In this document: piece after piece, positions 33,431 through 41,431 of the stretch
Layout of the letters: each line of letters starts with the position of its first letter
Numbering within the stretch: the stretch's first letter is position 1
Assembly: GCF_009688965.1 (NCBI RefSeq)
Contig: NZ_AP021875.1
Location: 5,580,001-5,644,000, forward strand
Direction of reading: 5' to 3'
DNA: 64,000 bases
From: Desulfosarcina widdelii
GTDB taxonomy: Bacteria; Desulfobacterota; Desulfobacteria; Desulfobacterales; Desulfosarcinaceae
Made by a program: the position numbers and the translations under genes
The notes under the pieces: model-generated
What the model was told of the DNA's origin: nothing
The model's input: the letters and a program-made list of their open reading frames with translations, nothing else
Databases searched by the model: none

Positions 33431-34594
33431 TCAAATCGAATGCTTCATTTTTCGAAACCTTACAATTGTTGCAGAATCAGCATCTATCCTGCGATCAATC
33501 TTGTTCAGCGTTTCCATGGGGACGCACTGACACAAAATATCCCTTAAGTCGTTGATATAAATCGAGAGCTTGTCTGCGAGTTCATCGAGAGTGATCTGGT
33601 CTTTCAGGAGTTCCAACGCCTGCGTGACCATCACGGGTTTTTCCTTTTCCCATTCATCGCCTTCATCTTTACGCATACCCGCGTTTGATAATTGGATCAT
33701 TGCCCGTCGATGAGTTGATGTGGAAATCCGGCCCAATTCTTTTGCACGGTACAACAAGGCCTGGATCGACAATTTCCACCTGTCTTTTAGTCTGGCGAAT
33801 GCGGCATAGCTCCAACTCCTGGGGCATTCCTCCAAAAAACTTTCTTTAGGAGCCAGGAATGCGCCAGCAAATCTGTTGGCCTGTCTCTCCGCCATGGCGT
33901 CACCAGTGACGAGGTCTTCATGCATTGCAAGATGACCAAGCTCGTGGCTTACATCAAACCTTATCCGACTAGCGCTCTTCTGGTAAGACACGAACATACA
34001 GGGTTGATTCCCGCGCCACGTGGAATAGGCGTCAACCTTTTCAACGGCATCATGAAGTGGCAGGACCAGAATACCTTTGCTTTCAAGTAATTTTACAATA
34101 TTCGGTATCGGACCAAGACCCATCTTCCAATGCCTACGTAGGTCTATAGCGATATTTTCGATATGGTCATCGGATTCAGACGAAACCTGGAAGTTGGAGA
34201 TCTGTTCTTCTGGAAAGATCACACCCTTTGATCCGAGGATTTCAATAAGGTCGATCCAAAGATCCCCTTTTCGCGCACTTTGCCGCCTCATTGCCTGAGA
34301 GGTAGATCGTAATGACCGGAAATGGCATGTGGACATATCGATTGATTTCGAAGACACTGATCTTTCAATGAAAAATGAAGGCGGTACCTTTAACGAGAAT
34401 GATATACTGATGAATGTTTCCAGATCCGGGCTTATAAGTCCCCGCTCTATCTGTGATATTGCACTCGGTGTCTTTTTGATGCTTTTTGCCAGCTCCTTTT
34501 TGGTGAGGCCTCTCCATTCCCTCGCAAACGTAATTCTATTCGGATCAAGACGATCCAAAGCGAACTGTGGCGAATCACCCTTACTAATGGTCAT
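33431..34594 (-). CDS. Xre helix-turn-helix plus ImmA/IrrE zinc peptidase
   Basis: The 387 residues combine an Xre-type helix-turn-helix (about 20-75, EWRGLTKKELAKSIKKTPSA) with an ImmA/IrrE-type metallopeptidase (about 165-300) that has the HExxH site at 217-221 (FDVSHELGHLAMH) and a later AERQANRFAGAFLAPKESF. Proteins of this type cleave or antagonise partner regulators or act as antitoxins in two-gene systems. The start overlaps the stop of the upstream partner gene by ATGA, so the two are coupled. A perfect palindrome upstream of the pair is a likely operator. Confidence 0.9.
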   Translation of the reverse strand: MTISKGDSPQFALDRLDPNRITFAREWRGLTKKELAKSIKKTPSAISQIERGLISPDLETFISISFSLKVPPSFFIERSVSSKSIDMSTCHFRSLRSTSQAMRRQSARKGDLWIDLIEILGSKGVIFPEEQISNFQVSSESDDHIENIAIDLRRHWKMGLGPIPNIVKLLESKGILVLPLHDAVEKVDAYSTWRGNQPCMFVSYQKSASRIRFDVSHELGHLAMHEDLVTGDAMAERQANRFAGAFLAPKESFLEECPRSWSYAAFARLKDRWKLSIQALLYRAKELGRISTSTHRRAMIQLSNAGMRKDEGDEWEKEKPVMVTQALELLKDQITLDELADKLSIYINDLRDILCQCVPMETLNKIDRRIDADSATIVRFRKMKHSI

Positions 34595-35256
34595 TTGTCA
34601 CCTTTACTTTCTAAGCCTTTTAGATTTGTTCTGGATTTATCGAGTTTTACTGGCACTTCAACGATCTCCTCTTCAGGTACAAACCCAGGCATATCCGCGA
34701 TGTGGATGACATCAGCGGTTGATGCTTGTGCTCCGTCCACCAGAAAGATCGGGGCTTTTCTCACCCATTTATACTTACTGGAGTCCACCTCCAACGGCAT
34801 GATCTCGCCCAGAAATACCTCTTTCAATCCTCTGTGAACATCGACATCAATCGCTATGACGATATTGTCTTTTTCCACTGGTGCGTACCACTCATCGTTA
34901 AATAGGCTCATTTGAATGTGATTTGCTGCGGATTTTACGGATTTTGCGCCACTCGGAAGCCTGGACTGGCTGTTGATGCGATGGTGCCGTAGAACGTATG
35001 AACCGAGTCTGAGCTTATATTCGTTGCCTTTGCCCGATACTTCGAAAGGACATTCATCAATCTCTTCAGCAATAGTTCTGAAACGGTTCCATGTGTTCCT
35101 CCAGAACTGGGTTCCAAAAGTCCACATGTCGTTGAAGGCAGTGTCCATCAAATAGCAATTCATACAGATTTCAGCGGCTTGATGAATTTGGGGGAGAAGG
35201 TGTTCTTGAACGTGAGGAACAAGATCTTGGAGGGATTCGATGTCGGGAGTTTTCAT
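34591..35256 (-). CDS. Unknown partner protein of the Xre-ImmA gene (possible toxin or sensor)
   Basis: A 221-residue soluble protein I do not recognise. The N-terminal half is helical and Trp/Cys-rich (AAEICMNCYLMDTAFNDMWT, then TQFWRNTWNRFRTIAEE). The C-terminal half is beta-rich (NIVIAIDVDVHRGLKEVFLG). No catalytic motif is obvious. It starts at 35256 behind TGGAGAACAA and its stop overlaps the Xre-ImmA start. Two-gene systems with an Xre-ImmA antitoxin and an unrelated toxin upstream are known among anti-phage toxin-antitoxin systems, so it may be the toxin; that is inferred from context only. Confidence 0.75.
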   Translation of the reverse strand: MKTPDIESLQDLVPHVQEHLLPQIHQAAEICMNCYLMDTAFNDMWTFGTQFWRNTWNRFRTIAEEIDECPFEVSGKGNEYKLRLGSYVLRHHRINSQSRLPSGAKSVKSAANHIQMSLFNDEWYAPVEKDNIVIAIDVDVHRGLKEVFLGEIMPLEVDSSKYKWVRKAPIFLVDGAQASTADVIHIADMPGFVPEEEIVEVPVKLDKSRTNLKGLESKGDK

Positions 35257-35298
35257 TTGTTCTCCAGTTTAATAATTAATTAACGATCAAACTTTCAC

Positions 35299-35320
35299 AT
35301 TCATATTTCATTATATGAAT
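35299..35320. promoter_or_regulatory. Palindromic operator upstream of the Xre-ImmA operon
   Basis: ATTCATAT-TTCATT-ATATGAAT is a perfect 8-bp inverted repeat about 45 bases upstream of the partner gene start. This is the size and place expected for an Xre-type autoregulatory site. Confidence 0.6.
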
Positions 35321-35510
35321 AATTGCAACATAAAAATAAAGTAAAAGGCGCTTTTTCACAATCGTGTGAATAAAATTTGGATTATAGCCTAAATACGCGG
35401 GATCTTCGAACTTGCCGTGCTTTTAGTCAAGATTACCCCAAATTCACCTTTTTCGTCTGCCTAATAGTCCCGATAGTGTTATTTTATTATATTTACAGTA
35501 TGTTATCCTA

Positions 35511-35539
35511 TTTACACACTATCCTAAAATTGGTATAAT
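35511..35539 (+). promoter_or_regulatory. Sigma-70 promoter of the 315-residue gene
   Basis: TTTACA (35511-35516), 17-base spacer, perfect TATAAT (35534-35539), 43 bases before ATG 35582. The divergent intergenic region 35257-35581 is otherwise AT-rich without genes. Confidence 0.75.
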
Positions 35540-35581
35540 ATTATAAAAAACAGTTAGTTACGCAAACTTTTGGTGTGTAAA

Positions 35582-36529
35582 ATGAAGCTGAATAATTCAT
35601 TCTGGAGACATTTGGAACTCGACCTACAAGAAATCAAGCTGGCCTATCTGAATTGGGCTATAGGGTATGCAAGGGAACCGAAGCCGGAACATAGACATCT
35701 GTTTCTTTGGGATCATCAGGAAGACTTCTGTATAATCAATTCACGATACGGACGGTCATTTTCGATCAGCCCCTTCGGTATTGGGGTTCGCGGAGTACCA
35801 AGAATTAAACCGAAGGAGATTCCACGAGGATTAGATGAAATCGATATAGCACTCAAAGCTCGGTTAACAACAAGCACCGGACACCTCCGAACCGCTATCG
35901 CTAATGCTCTCGAAACCGGAAACCTGGATAATGCTCGTCAGATGGTCCTCAATTTTTTCTGGCTCAAACTCGGTGCCCATGAATTTCTTTTTGATCGGAT
36001 GCAGCTTGAATACGGTGAACTTGGAAAAGTCAGGAAAGGCCGGTGGGGTCTTGACGAGTCCGAAGGGTCACATACACTCACCGGTCTTAGAAACCGAATC
36101 GTAAATACTGTCCGCTTCGGCGAGACTCTTGAAAATGGGTACATTCAAAATCTCAATAAAAAGCTTCCGGGTTTTAGTAAAGGCACCCTGAGTACCTTCT
36201 TGTCATCGGCGTTCAGTTGGAACCGGTACGGATTATGTGCATTCGATTGCGGTCCCGTTCTTTGGAGCAAGAGAGGCTTCGTCCATTTCAACCAGGTGAA
36301 GCAACGCATGAATCAAATTGGATGGCCATATCACGGTTCACCGAGTCAGGTATTGCGGCCACTTTACAATATTGCTTTGAATTACCGCAGGCCGCCCATT
36401 CGCCGACGAGGAGATCCCGACGAAGGTTACAGTTTGAAATCGTTGCGCCGTCGCGCTTGTCAAATTTACGAAATCATCGACAATTTGTTGAATGAAATTA
36501 ACCGGATACGGAAGGAAGAAATAGGCTGA
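35582..36529 (+). CDS. Unknown protein, 315 residues
   Basis: A soluble basic protein without a family I recognise. The N-terminal part has aromatic and His-rich stretches (EPKPEHRHLFLWDHQEDFC). The middle is helical (TSTGHLRTAIANALETGNLD, then GAHEFLFDRMQLEYGELGK). The C-terminus is strongly basic (NYRRPPIRRRGDPDEGYSLK), suggesting nucleic-acid binding. I chose ATG 35582; a TTG at 35570 is possible and neither has a strong ribosome-binding site. It has its own consensus promoter and stands alone between the Xre-ImmA pair and the integrase. Confidence 0.65.
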   Translation: MKLNNSFWRHLELDLQEIKLAYLNWAIGYAREPKPEHRHLFLWDHQEDFCIINSRYGRSFSISPFGIGVRGVPRIKPKEIPRGLDEIDIALKARLTTSTGHLRTAIANALETGNLDNARQMVLNFFWLKLGAHEFLFDRMQLEYGELGKVRKGRWGLDESEGSHTLTGLRNRIVNTVRFGETLENGYIQNLNKKLPGFSKGTLSTFLSSAFSWNRYGLCAFDCGPVLWSKRGFVHFNQVKQRMNQIGWPYHGSPSQVLRPLYNIALNYRRPPIRRRGDPDEGYSLKSLRRRACQIYEIIDNLLNEINRIRKEEIG

Positions 36530-36645
36530 ATACTTCAGATATTGTATATTATCTGAAAGATATTAGCAGTTTAGCCGGAGATTCACCGTGGTAAAGTACA
36601 ATATCACTTATGTAAACCTTAGTATTTCCAACACAGGAGGTGGCC

Positions 36646-37356
36646 ATGAGACAGTTCAATCGAAAATGGACCTTGGACAGGGAGAAGTTTCTGTCCGAAG
36701 CCGAAGTCAAGAAACTTCGGCGTACAATTGAAGACAAGGCTTTGGCCGACCTGCAAAAGGGGCGAACGACCTGGCCCCGTTTCTGGATGGCGATTGACCT
36801 GGGGGCAAGCGCGGGGCTGCGGGTCTCAGAAATTGCCAACCTGAAGGTCGACAACCTTTATCTCAACATTCGTGAGCCTCGTATACGGGTAACCGGCAAG
36901 GGTAACCGAACACGGGACGTTTTTATTTCTCGGGATCTCATGAAACATCTTTTGGGATTTCTGGAATGGAAGCGGACCATGGAGGAACCCATGGACAAGA
37001 ATGATTTCCTGTTGGTATCCAGTCACGGGAGATCCTATTCAACCAGAGCCCTGCAGTATGCGTTCAAAGTCGCAATCGTTGAATCGGGGCTGCCAATTTA
37101 TTACTCCATCCATTCTCTCAGACACAGCTACGGCACCTATCTGTATCAGCGCACAAAGGACCTGCGGTTGGTTCAAAAGCAGCTGGGGCATTCATCCATT
37201 GCCACGACCACCATTTATGCGGATGTCACCGTTGAGCAGACCCTGGAAGCCGTTAACGGGCTTTTCGAAGAAGACGACCATGACCAAGACCCCGATAATA
37301 ATGAAAGCGATACCGCCCCGCCTTCCGATCAACCCACCAAGCCTGATCCAAAATAA
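36646..37356 (+). CDS. Tyrosine recombinase catalytic-domain protein (short integrase)
   Basis: A 236-residue protein starting at ATG 36646 behind AGGAGG. It has the catalytic domain of tyrosine recombinases: Arg in ASAGLRVSEIANLKVDNL, Lys in RVTGKGNRTRD, HSLRHSYGTYL, LGHSSIATTT and the nucleophile Tyr in TIYADV. There is no N-terminal core-binding domain, so it is shorter than usual (about 300), as in some plasmid and ICE recombinases. It ends in an acidic, Pro-rich tail. It could serve integration of the island or resolution of multimers, and its neighbours (RHH, ArdC, DUF2958) are typical of plasmids and ICEs. Confidence 0.88.
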   Translation: MRQFNRKWTLDREKFLSEAEVKKLRRTIEDKALADLQKGRTTWPRFWMAIDLGASAGLRVSEIANLKVDNLYLNIREPRIRVTGKGNRTRDVFISRDLMKHLLGFLEWKRTMEEPMDKNDFLLVSSHGRSYSTRALQYAFKVAIVESGLPIYYSIHSLRHSYGTYLYQRTKDLRLVQKQLGHSSIATTTIYADVTVEQTLEAVNGLFEEDDHDQDPDNNESDTAPPSDQPTKPDPK

Positions 37357-37477
37357 TCCCATCTGAAAAACTGATTAACAGCATCGATTAGGCGGTCGAT
37401 TTCGTCATTGATCGTGAGGGCCATTGGTGCGCCCTGAATTTGAAACCATAACCAATAGCAGGGAAAGGAGATCCACC

Positions 37478-37675
37478 ATGTATTCACCGAAAGTCAAAGA
37501 AGACCTGATTCCGATTCTGTACCGGCTGGCCCGGCAGGAACAAAAGCCAATGACGGCATTGGTGGATGAGATGCTGCGATCGGAAATTGCGCAACGCAAT
37601 GGACACTTCAAACCATCAAGCGATGGAACGGTTTCGAAAGGTGTAAAAAAAACAGCTGACGCTGGAGGATCTTAA
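37478..37675 (+). CDS. Small ribbon-helix-helix-like protein
   Basis: A 65-residue protein starting at ATG 37478 behind AAAGGAGATCCACC. The sequence MYSPKVKEDLIPILYRLARQ and then MTALVDEMLRSEIAQR fits a ribbon-helix-helix fold as in CopG-like repressors. Near its end is a run of eight A (37645-37652); a +1 shift there would join this frame to the Cys/His-rich frame that follows. It lies between integrase and the ArdC group and may repress genes of this block. Confidence 0.7.
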   Translation: MYSPKVKEDLIPILYRLARQEQKPMTALVDEMLRSEIAQRNGHFKPSSDGTVSKGVKKTADAGGS

Positions 37676-37799
37676 GAGCTTTCTGGCCGGAAAATATATC
37701 GTTCTGGACTGCGGCCATCGGTATTGCCTGCATCCGTTCAGTAATACTTTCGTGATGACGGCCAACGGCAAGACCTACTGCCATAACTGTTACGATTAG
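37656..37799 (+). CDS. Short Cys/His (zinc-ribbon-like) protein or C-terminal extension of the RHH protein
   Basis: This frame reads LTLEDLKSFLAGKYIVLDCG, then HRYCLHP, and ends in KTYCHNCYD. The paired Cys and His look like a small zinc-binding module. It has no ATG/GTG/TTG start; CTG 37656 is possible. The frame follows TAA and eight A, in the +1 frame relative to the RHH gene, so it could be expressed by slippage on the A-run as an RHH fusion. As an alternative, a single-base change may have broken a longer gene. Confidence 0.45.
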   Translation: MTLEDLKSFLAGKYIVLDCGHRYCLHPFSNTFVMTANGKTYCHNCYD

Positions 37800-37807
37800 G
37801 AGGAAAA

Positions 37808-38197
37808 ATGACACTAAAAACTAAATGCCGCCGGCACTGGCAATCATTAGGAATTTCGAACACGGAACGGCTCAAGGATTTCATTGCCGCTCTTTTCGTT
37901 AACCATGAGCATCAGAAAGATGTGCTGATCGAAATCTATAAACTGGCGCTTCCGGAATGGGACCGGATTTCGAAAATCAAGGGTTATCCGGAGATCGGCA
38001 ATGAAATGTGGTCCTACATCTGCCAGTTGTTCCAGAAATTTGACCGCGACCATCATCCCGATTGCATGCCAGGTGGCGCATGGATGAACACCGGCTTTTC
38101 CGTTAACAAGGATCTTGGTGACTGGGAAGTTAGTTTCGGTAACTGCCAGGTTGATTACACCCAACCGATTCCAATCCAAACGGAGGTGAGTATATGA
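37808..38197 (+). CDS. Hypothetical protein of plasmid/ICE accessory block
   Basis: A 129-residue protein starting behind TAGGAGGAAAA. It is Trp/His-rich, with MTLKTKCRRHWQSLGISNTE, a helical centre and DRDHHPDCMPGGAWMNTGFS. I do not know its function. Its end overlaps the DUF4314 gene by ATGA-type overlap, so it is translated in the same operon. Similar small proteins occur beside ArdC and DUF2958 genes in integrated elements. Confidence 0.65.
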   Translation: MTLKTKCRRHWQSLGISNTERLKDFIAALFVNHEHQKDVLIEIYKLALPEWDRISKIKGYPEIGNEMWSYICQLFQKFDRDHHPDCMPGGAWMNTGFSVNKDLGDWEVSFGNCQVDYTQPIPIQTEVSI

Positions 38198-38394
38198 AAG
38201 ATCAACTTGAAGGCAAGCGAATCGAACTGATGTCAACAAGTGACCCGTACACCAATCTCAGACCCGGCGATAGGGGAACCGTAGACGTTGTAGACGATAC
38301 GGGGACGATTCATGTGAATTGGGATAACGGTTCAACACTCGGACTAATCCCTGGTGAGGATAGGTTTCGGATTATTGATGACAGGTCAAAATAA
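38194..38394 (+). CDS. DUF4314 domain protein
   Basis: A 66-residue protein matching DUF4314, a small SH3-like beta fold: GKRIELMSTSDPYTNLRPGD, then RGTVDVVDDTGTIHVNWDNG and GEDRFRII. The family is common in plasmids and ICEs of Firmicutes and Proteobacteria and has no known function. It starts behind GGAGGTGAGTAT and overlaps the preceding gene by 4 bases. Confidence 0.8.
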   Translation: MKDQLEGKRIELMSTSDPYTNLRPGDRGTVDVVDDTGTIHVNWDNGSTLGLIPGEDRFRIIDDRSK

Positions 38395-38403
38395 CCAGAC
38401 ACA

Positions 38404-38461
38404 GAAAACGACAAATTGTCGTTTTCCCAAACTCAGACAAACATCAAGGGCAATATTGCCC
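38404..38461. repeat. Two perfect palindromes between DUF4314 and ardC
   Basis: GAAAACGACA-AAT-TGTCGTTTTC (38404-38426) and GGGCAATATTGCCC (38448-38461) are perfect inverted repeats. The first begins 9 bases past the DUF4314 stop and could end transcription, although no T-run follows. The rest of the 294-base gap to ardC has T-rich tracts and no gene. Such palindromes near ardC can belong to oriT or a single-strand origin. Confidence 0.6.
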
Positions 38462-38688
38462 AAAACCCCTTCAAAGGGCGTTTCGTGTAAAATTGTACTG
38501 CCGGGACCCGTTTTTACAACATGGGGTTGAAAACATACCTAAAAGAGGGGGTTTTGCCTGTTTTTCGGGGTCTTTTTTGCCCTATTTTACTGATTTTAAG
38601 GGATTTTAAATAATCTGAAGACCGACATCCCACCGATCAATCCAACCATTTAAACAATCAGCTGAATCACAATTTAAGGAGGTGTTCC

Positions 38689-39471
38689 ATGGCGGCGTCA
38701 ATCCATGAGACCGTTAGCGGCATTATTGCGTCCTTTGAACAGGGGAATATACCGGAGGCCATCGCGTATTCGGTATTTCCCATTGCCGACATTCCATCTG
38801 CCAAGTGGTCATTGCTCAACCGGACCGTCATGTTTCTTTCGGGAACGCAGGATGCACGCGGCTTTAGGCAGTGGAAACAGGTTGGCCGATACGTGAAGAA
38901 AGGAGCCAGGTCATTTCGAATATTGGTTCCGTCTTTCGTAAAAAGCGAGAACGAGGAAAATGGCGAAGTTGAAAATTATCTACGGGGATTCATGTGTCGG
39001 CCGGTTTTTAGATTGGAGGATACTGATGGTGAGGCACTGGATTACGAGATGTTGGAACTGCCGGACTTTCCGTTGATTGAGCGGGCGGAGGAATGGGGCA
39101 TCTCAGTCAAGGCGATTCCAGGCAATTACCGCTATTACGGGTATTACATTCCAGGACGCAAGGAGATCGCTCTTGCCACAACGGAAGAGGGCGTCTTTTT
39201 CCATGAACTTGCCCACGCGGCCCACGAACAAATTAAAGGAGCACTAAAACCGGGGCAGGATTCTTTACAGGAAATCATTGCGGAACTGTCGGCGCAGGTT
39301 CTTTGCCGAATGGTCGGGAAACGGAACCGTGACACAACCGGTAACTCATATCGATACATCGGACGCTACGCGGAGAAAATCAAACTCACTCCCCAAGCGG
39401 CCTGCCTGAAGGTCATGTCTGAAACCGAAAAAGTCCTAAACCTGATTCTAAAACCGAAAGGAGTTGAATAA
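38689..39471 (+). CDS. ArdC-type antirestriction protein
   Basis: The 260 residues show ArdC architecture: an N-terminal ssDNA-binding domain (about 5-100; SLLNRTVMFLSGTQDARGFR, then QWKQVGRYVKKGARSFRILV) and a C-terminal zincin metallopeptidase with the HExxH motif in FFHELAHAAHEQIKG and a downstream Glu (LQEIIAELSAQVL). ArdC protects incoming single-stranded conjugative DNA against restriction. It starts at ATG 38689 behind AAGGAGGTGTTCC. DUF2958 follows directly, as in many conjugative plasmids, so this block came from a conjugative or mobilisable element. Confidence 0.88.
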   Translation: MAASIHETVSGIIASFEQGNIPEAIAYSVFPIADIPSAKWSLLNRTVMFLSGTQDARGFRQWKQVGRYVKKGARSFRILVPSFVKSENEENGEVENYLRGFMCRPVFRLEDTDGEALDYEMLELPDFPLIERAEEWGISVKAIPGNYRYYGYYIPGRKEIALATTEEGVFFHELAHAAHEQIKGALKPGQDSLQEIIAELSAQVLCRMVGKRNRDTTGNSYRYIGRYAEKIKLTPQAACLKVMSETEKVLNLILKPKGVE

Positions 39472-39472
39472 A

Positions 39473-39814
39473 ATGTGGAATACGCCAACTAAAGATAGGC
39501 TTTCTAAAATACCGAGGCTTTACGAAACTGAAAGCATCCCCCTCAAGGATAAGCTCATCCACCTGCACTTTTTCATTGGTGGGTGTGACTGGTATGTCGC
39601 GGAATACGACAGCGATGATTTGTTTTGGGGCTACGCCATCCTGAATGGCGATCACGAAATGGCGGAGTGGGGCTATTTCAGCTTCGGTGAACTGCGTGAT
39701 CTTTCAGTCTGTGGCATCGAGGTGAATTGTGAACTGGAAGAGTATTTTCCAGTCAAGAAGGCTTCGGGTATCGAGAATATCTGTAAAGGGAATGGCTGGA
39801 ATGAAAGGGGGTGA
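39473..39814 (+). CDS. DUF2958 family protein
   Basis: The 113 residues match DUF2958 closely: LSKIPRLYETESIPLKDKLI, HLHFFIGGCDWYVAEYDSDD, then LFWGYAILNGDHEMAEWGYF. I chose ATG 39473 behind AAAGGAGTTGAATAA, just after the ardC stop. The family is a regular companion of antirestriction and conjugation genes, and its role is unknown. Confidence 0.88.
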   Translation: MWNTPTKDRLSKIPRLYETESIPLKDKLIHLHFFIGGCDWYVAEYDSDDLFWGYAILNGDHEMAEWGYFSFGELRDLSVCGIEVNCELEEYFPVKKASGIENICKGNGWNERG

Positions 39815-39878
39815 TCAGGCTCACCAACCCAACTGCATGTCAGTGAGTTGAGTGGGAAGGACGGGGCGCGAAAAATGG

Positions 39879-40043
39879 TCATCCTTTCTTTTTCGGTTTT
39901 AAAAGGTTGCGTGCGATCAATGCTTCTTCTATCAGCTTTCTTGTAACCCAAGCAACGGTTCTTTCATCTGATTCAGCAAGAGAACGTATGATTTGATCCA
40001 TCTCAGAGTCTACTCTTAGCGTTAACACAATATCTTTTTTCAT
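39879..40043 (-). CDS. Ribbon-helix-helix (Arc/CopG-like) small regulator
   Basis: From ATG 40043 the minus strand encodes 54 residues, MKKDIVLTLRVDSEMDQIIR followed by SLAESDERTVAWVTRKLIEE and a Lys-rich tail, a typical ribbon-helix-helix repressor. A longer frame starts at 40097. It is encoded alone, opposite to its neighbours, and could be an antitoxin without a visible toxin or a local repressor. Confidence 0.7.
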   Translation of the reverse strand: MKKDIVLTLRVDSEMDQIIRSLAESDERTVAWVTRKLIEEALIARNLLKPKKKG

Positions 40044-40179
40044 TATTTTCTCAATTGATCTGCTTTTAATAAAAGGTTCAGAGTGTATTGTATTCATTGT
40101 AAACTTTGAGCAGGGTAGAGTGAAAAATTGTGTCTCAAATTCTTTTAGGAAAAAATTATATTAGAAAGGAGATTTCAAA

Positions 40180-40482
40180 ATGGACGAAGCAGTAAAACCT
40201 AAATGGTATGATAATAAGCCTGTGATTATATTGTTCTTGATCATCTTTTTCCCGCTCGGTCTATATAATTTATGGAAAAGTACTGTCTTTTCAGTGAGAG
40301 GTAAGACAGTTCTAAGTATGGTGATTGCAGTTTTAATAATTACATTTTATCATATGGAATCAACTAACAATAATCATAGCTCGACGTTAAATATATCAGC
40401 TGAATCTCAACCACATAAGTCAGTAATTCAAGCATCATTAGATGATTTCAAATCTGAAATACCACTTTCCGGTTCTCTATGA
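40180..40482 (+). CDS. Small two-helix membrane protein
   Basis: A 100-residue protein with a conserved-looking N-terminus (KPKWYDNKPVIILFLIIFFP, then LGLYNLWKS) and a second hydrophobic segment (VLSMVIAVLIITFYH), followed by a polar tail. The pattern WYxNxxxIIxLxxFFPxGxYxLWK recurs in small bacterial membrane proteins of unknown function. It starts behind GAAAGGAGATTTCAAA. The IS1595 remnant begins about 20 bases downstream. Confidence 0.65.
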   Translation: MDEAVKPKWYDNKPVIILFLIIFFPLGLYNLWKSTVFSVRGKTVLSMVIAVLIITFYHMESTNNNHSSTLNISAESQPHKSVIQASLDDFKSEIPLSGSL

Positions 40483-40500
40483 AACTCCAGTAAGCCTGTT

Positions 40501-41431
40501 GTGACCGTATCTGTCACACGGTTGCGTTATGATGGCCTCACAACCAACAAAAGGAGGCCGCCATGACAAACTTTTCCATTACTGAGGACTTTCCAAGATC
40601 CGAGATCGAATTTGATCAACGTTTTTCAAATCCGGATGCCTGTTACGAGTATCTGTTCCAACAAAAGTGGCCCGATGGTTTTGTGTGTAGAAAATGCGGC
40701 CACAAACGGTTTTGGCTGAGTTCGAGGAACCTATATATTTGCACCCAGTGCGAACACCAGCATTCCTTAACGGCCGGTACGATTATGGACAGCTCTAAAA
40801 GCCCGATCACTTACTGGTTCAAAGCCATGTGGTGGTTCACTACCCGCAAATCCGGTGTCAATGCGGTAAATCTAAAGGAATTGTTGGGCTTTGGCAGTTA
40901 TGGAACCGCCTGGACATGGCTTCAAAAACTCCGGCGATGTACGATCCGCCACGAGCGGGAAAAGCTGTCCGGACGCGTCGAGGTCGATGAGTTCTTCATC
41001 GGCGGTCAACGTTCCGGCAAGCGAGGCCGTGGGGCCGAAGGCAAAACCATCGTAGCGATTGCCGTCGAGCGCTGAGACCTTGAAAAGCGAATGGGTCGCA
41101 TTCGCCTGCATGTCGCCCTGGATTGTTCCGGTTTTTCTTTGGAAACCTTTATTCTCGACAACATCGAGCCTGGCTCAACCATTGCCACAGATGACTGGCA
41201 AAGCTACAACACCATTGATAAAGAACAGTTCCGTCGCGAAACTACCAACCAAAACAAGAGCAAGAACTACGATAAGCTATACGGTGCTCATTTGGTGACG
41301 ACCTTGATAAAGCGATTGATCAGAGGAACGTACCAGGGTCGATTCGAACCGAAATACCTTCAGAATTACCTGGATGAGTATGTCTTTCGATTCAATCGCC
41401 GCAAATCAAAGAGCATCGGTAAAAAGTTCAT
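40501..41431 (+). mobile_element. IS1595-family element copy 1, 3' end cut by IS1380 insertion
   Basis: It contains a broken ISXO2-like transposase gene and, upstream, GTGAC-CGTATCT-GTCAC (40501-40517), a hairpin shared with the intact copy at 46.7-47.7 kb. The right side is truncated at 41431 where the IS1380 inverted repeat starts. Confidence 0.75.
40563..41431 (+). pseudogene. IS1595-family transposase, interrupted by in-frame TGA and truncated
   Basis: The frame starts with the zinc ribbon (FVCRKCGHKRFWLSSRNLYI, then CTQCEHQHSLTAGT) and runs into the DDE part (GRVEVDEFFIGG, KGKTIVAIAVER-like). A TGA stop at 41073-41075 interrupts it; the same frame continues (DLEKRMGRIRLHVALDCSGF, then YGAHLVTTLIKRLIRGTYQG) to about residue 290. 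The last residues present in the intact copy are replaced by IS1380 sequence. The protein should be inactive. Confidence 0.88.

Noticed and set aside
17397..35571. The 12-mer ACGCAAACTTTT at 17397 and 35560, considered as attachment-site core
   Set aside because: Too short and AT-rich to distinguish from chance; no integrase lies directly beside either copy and flanks differ.
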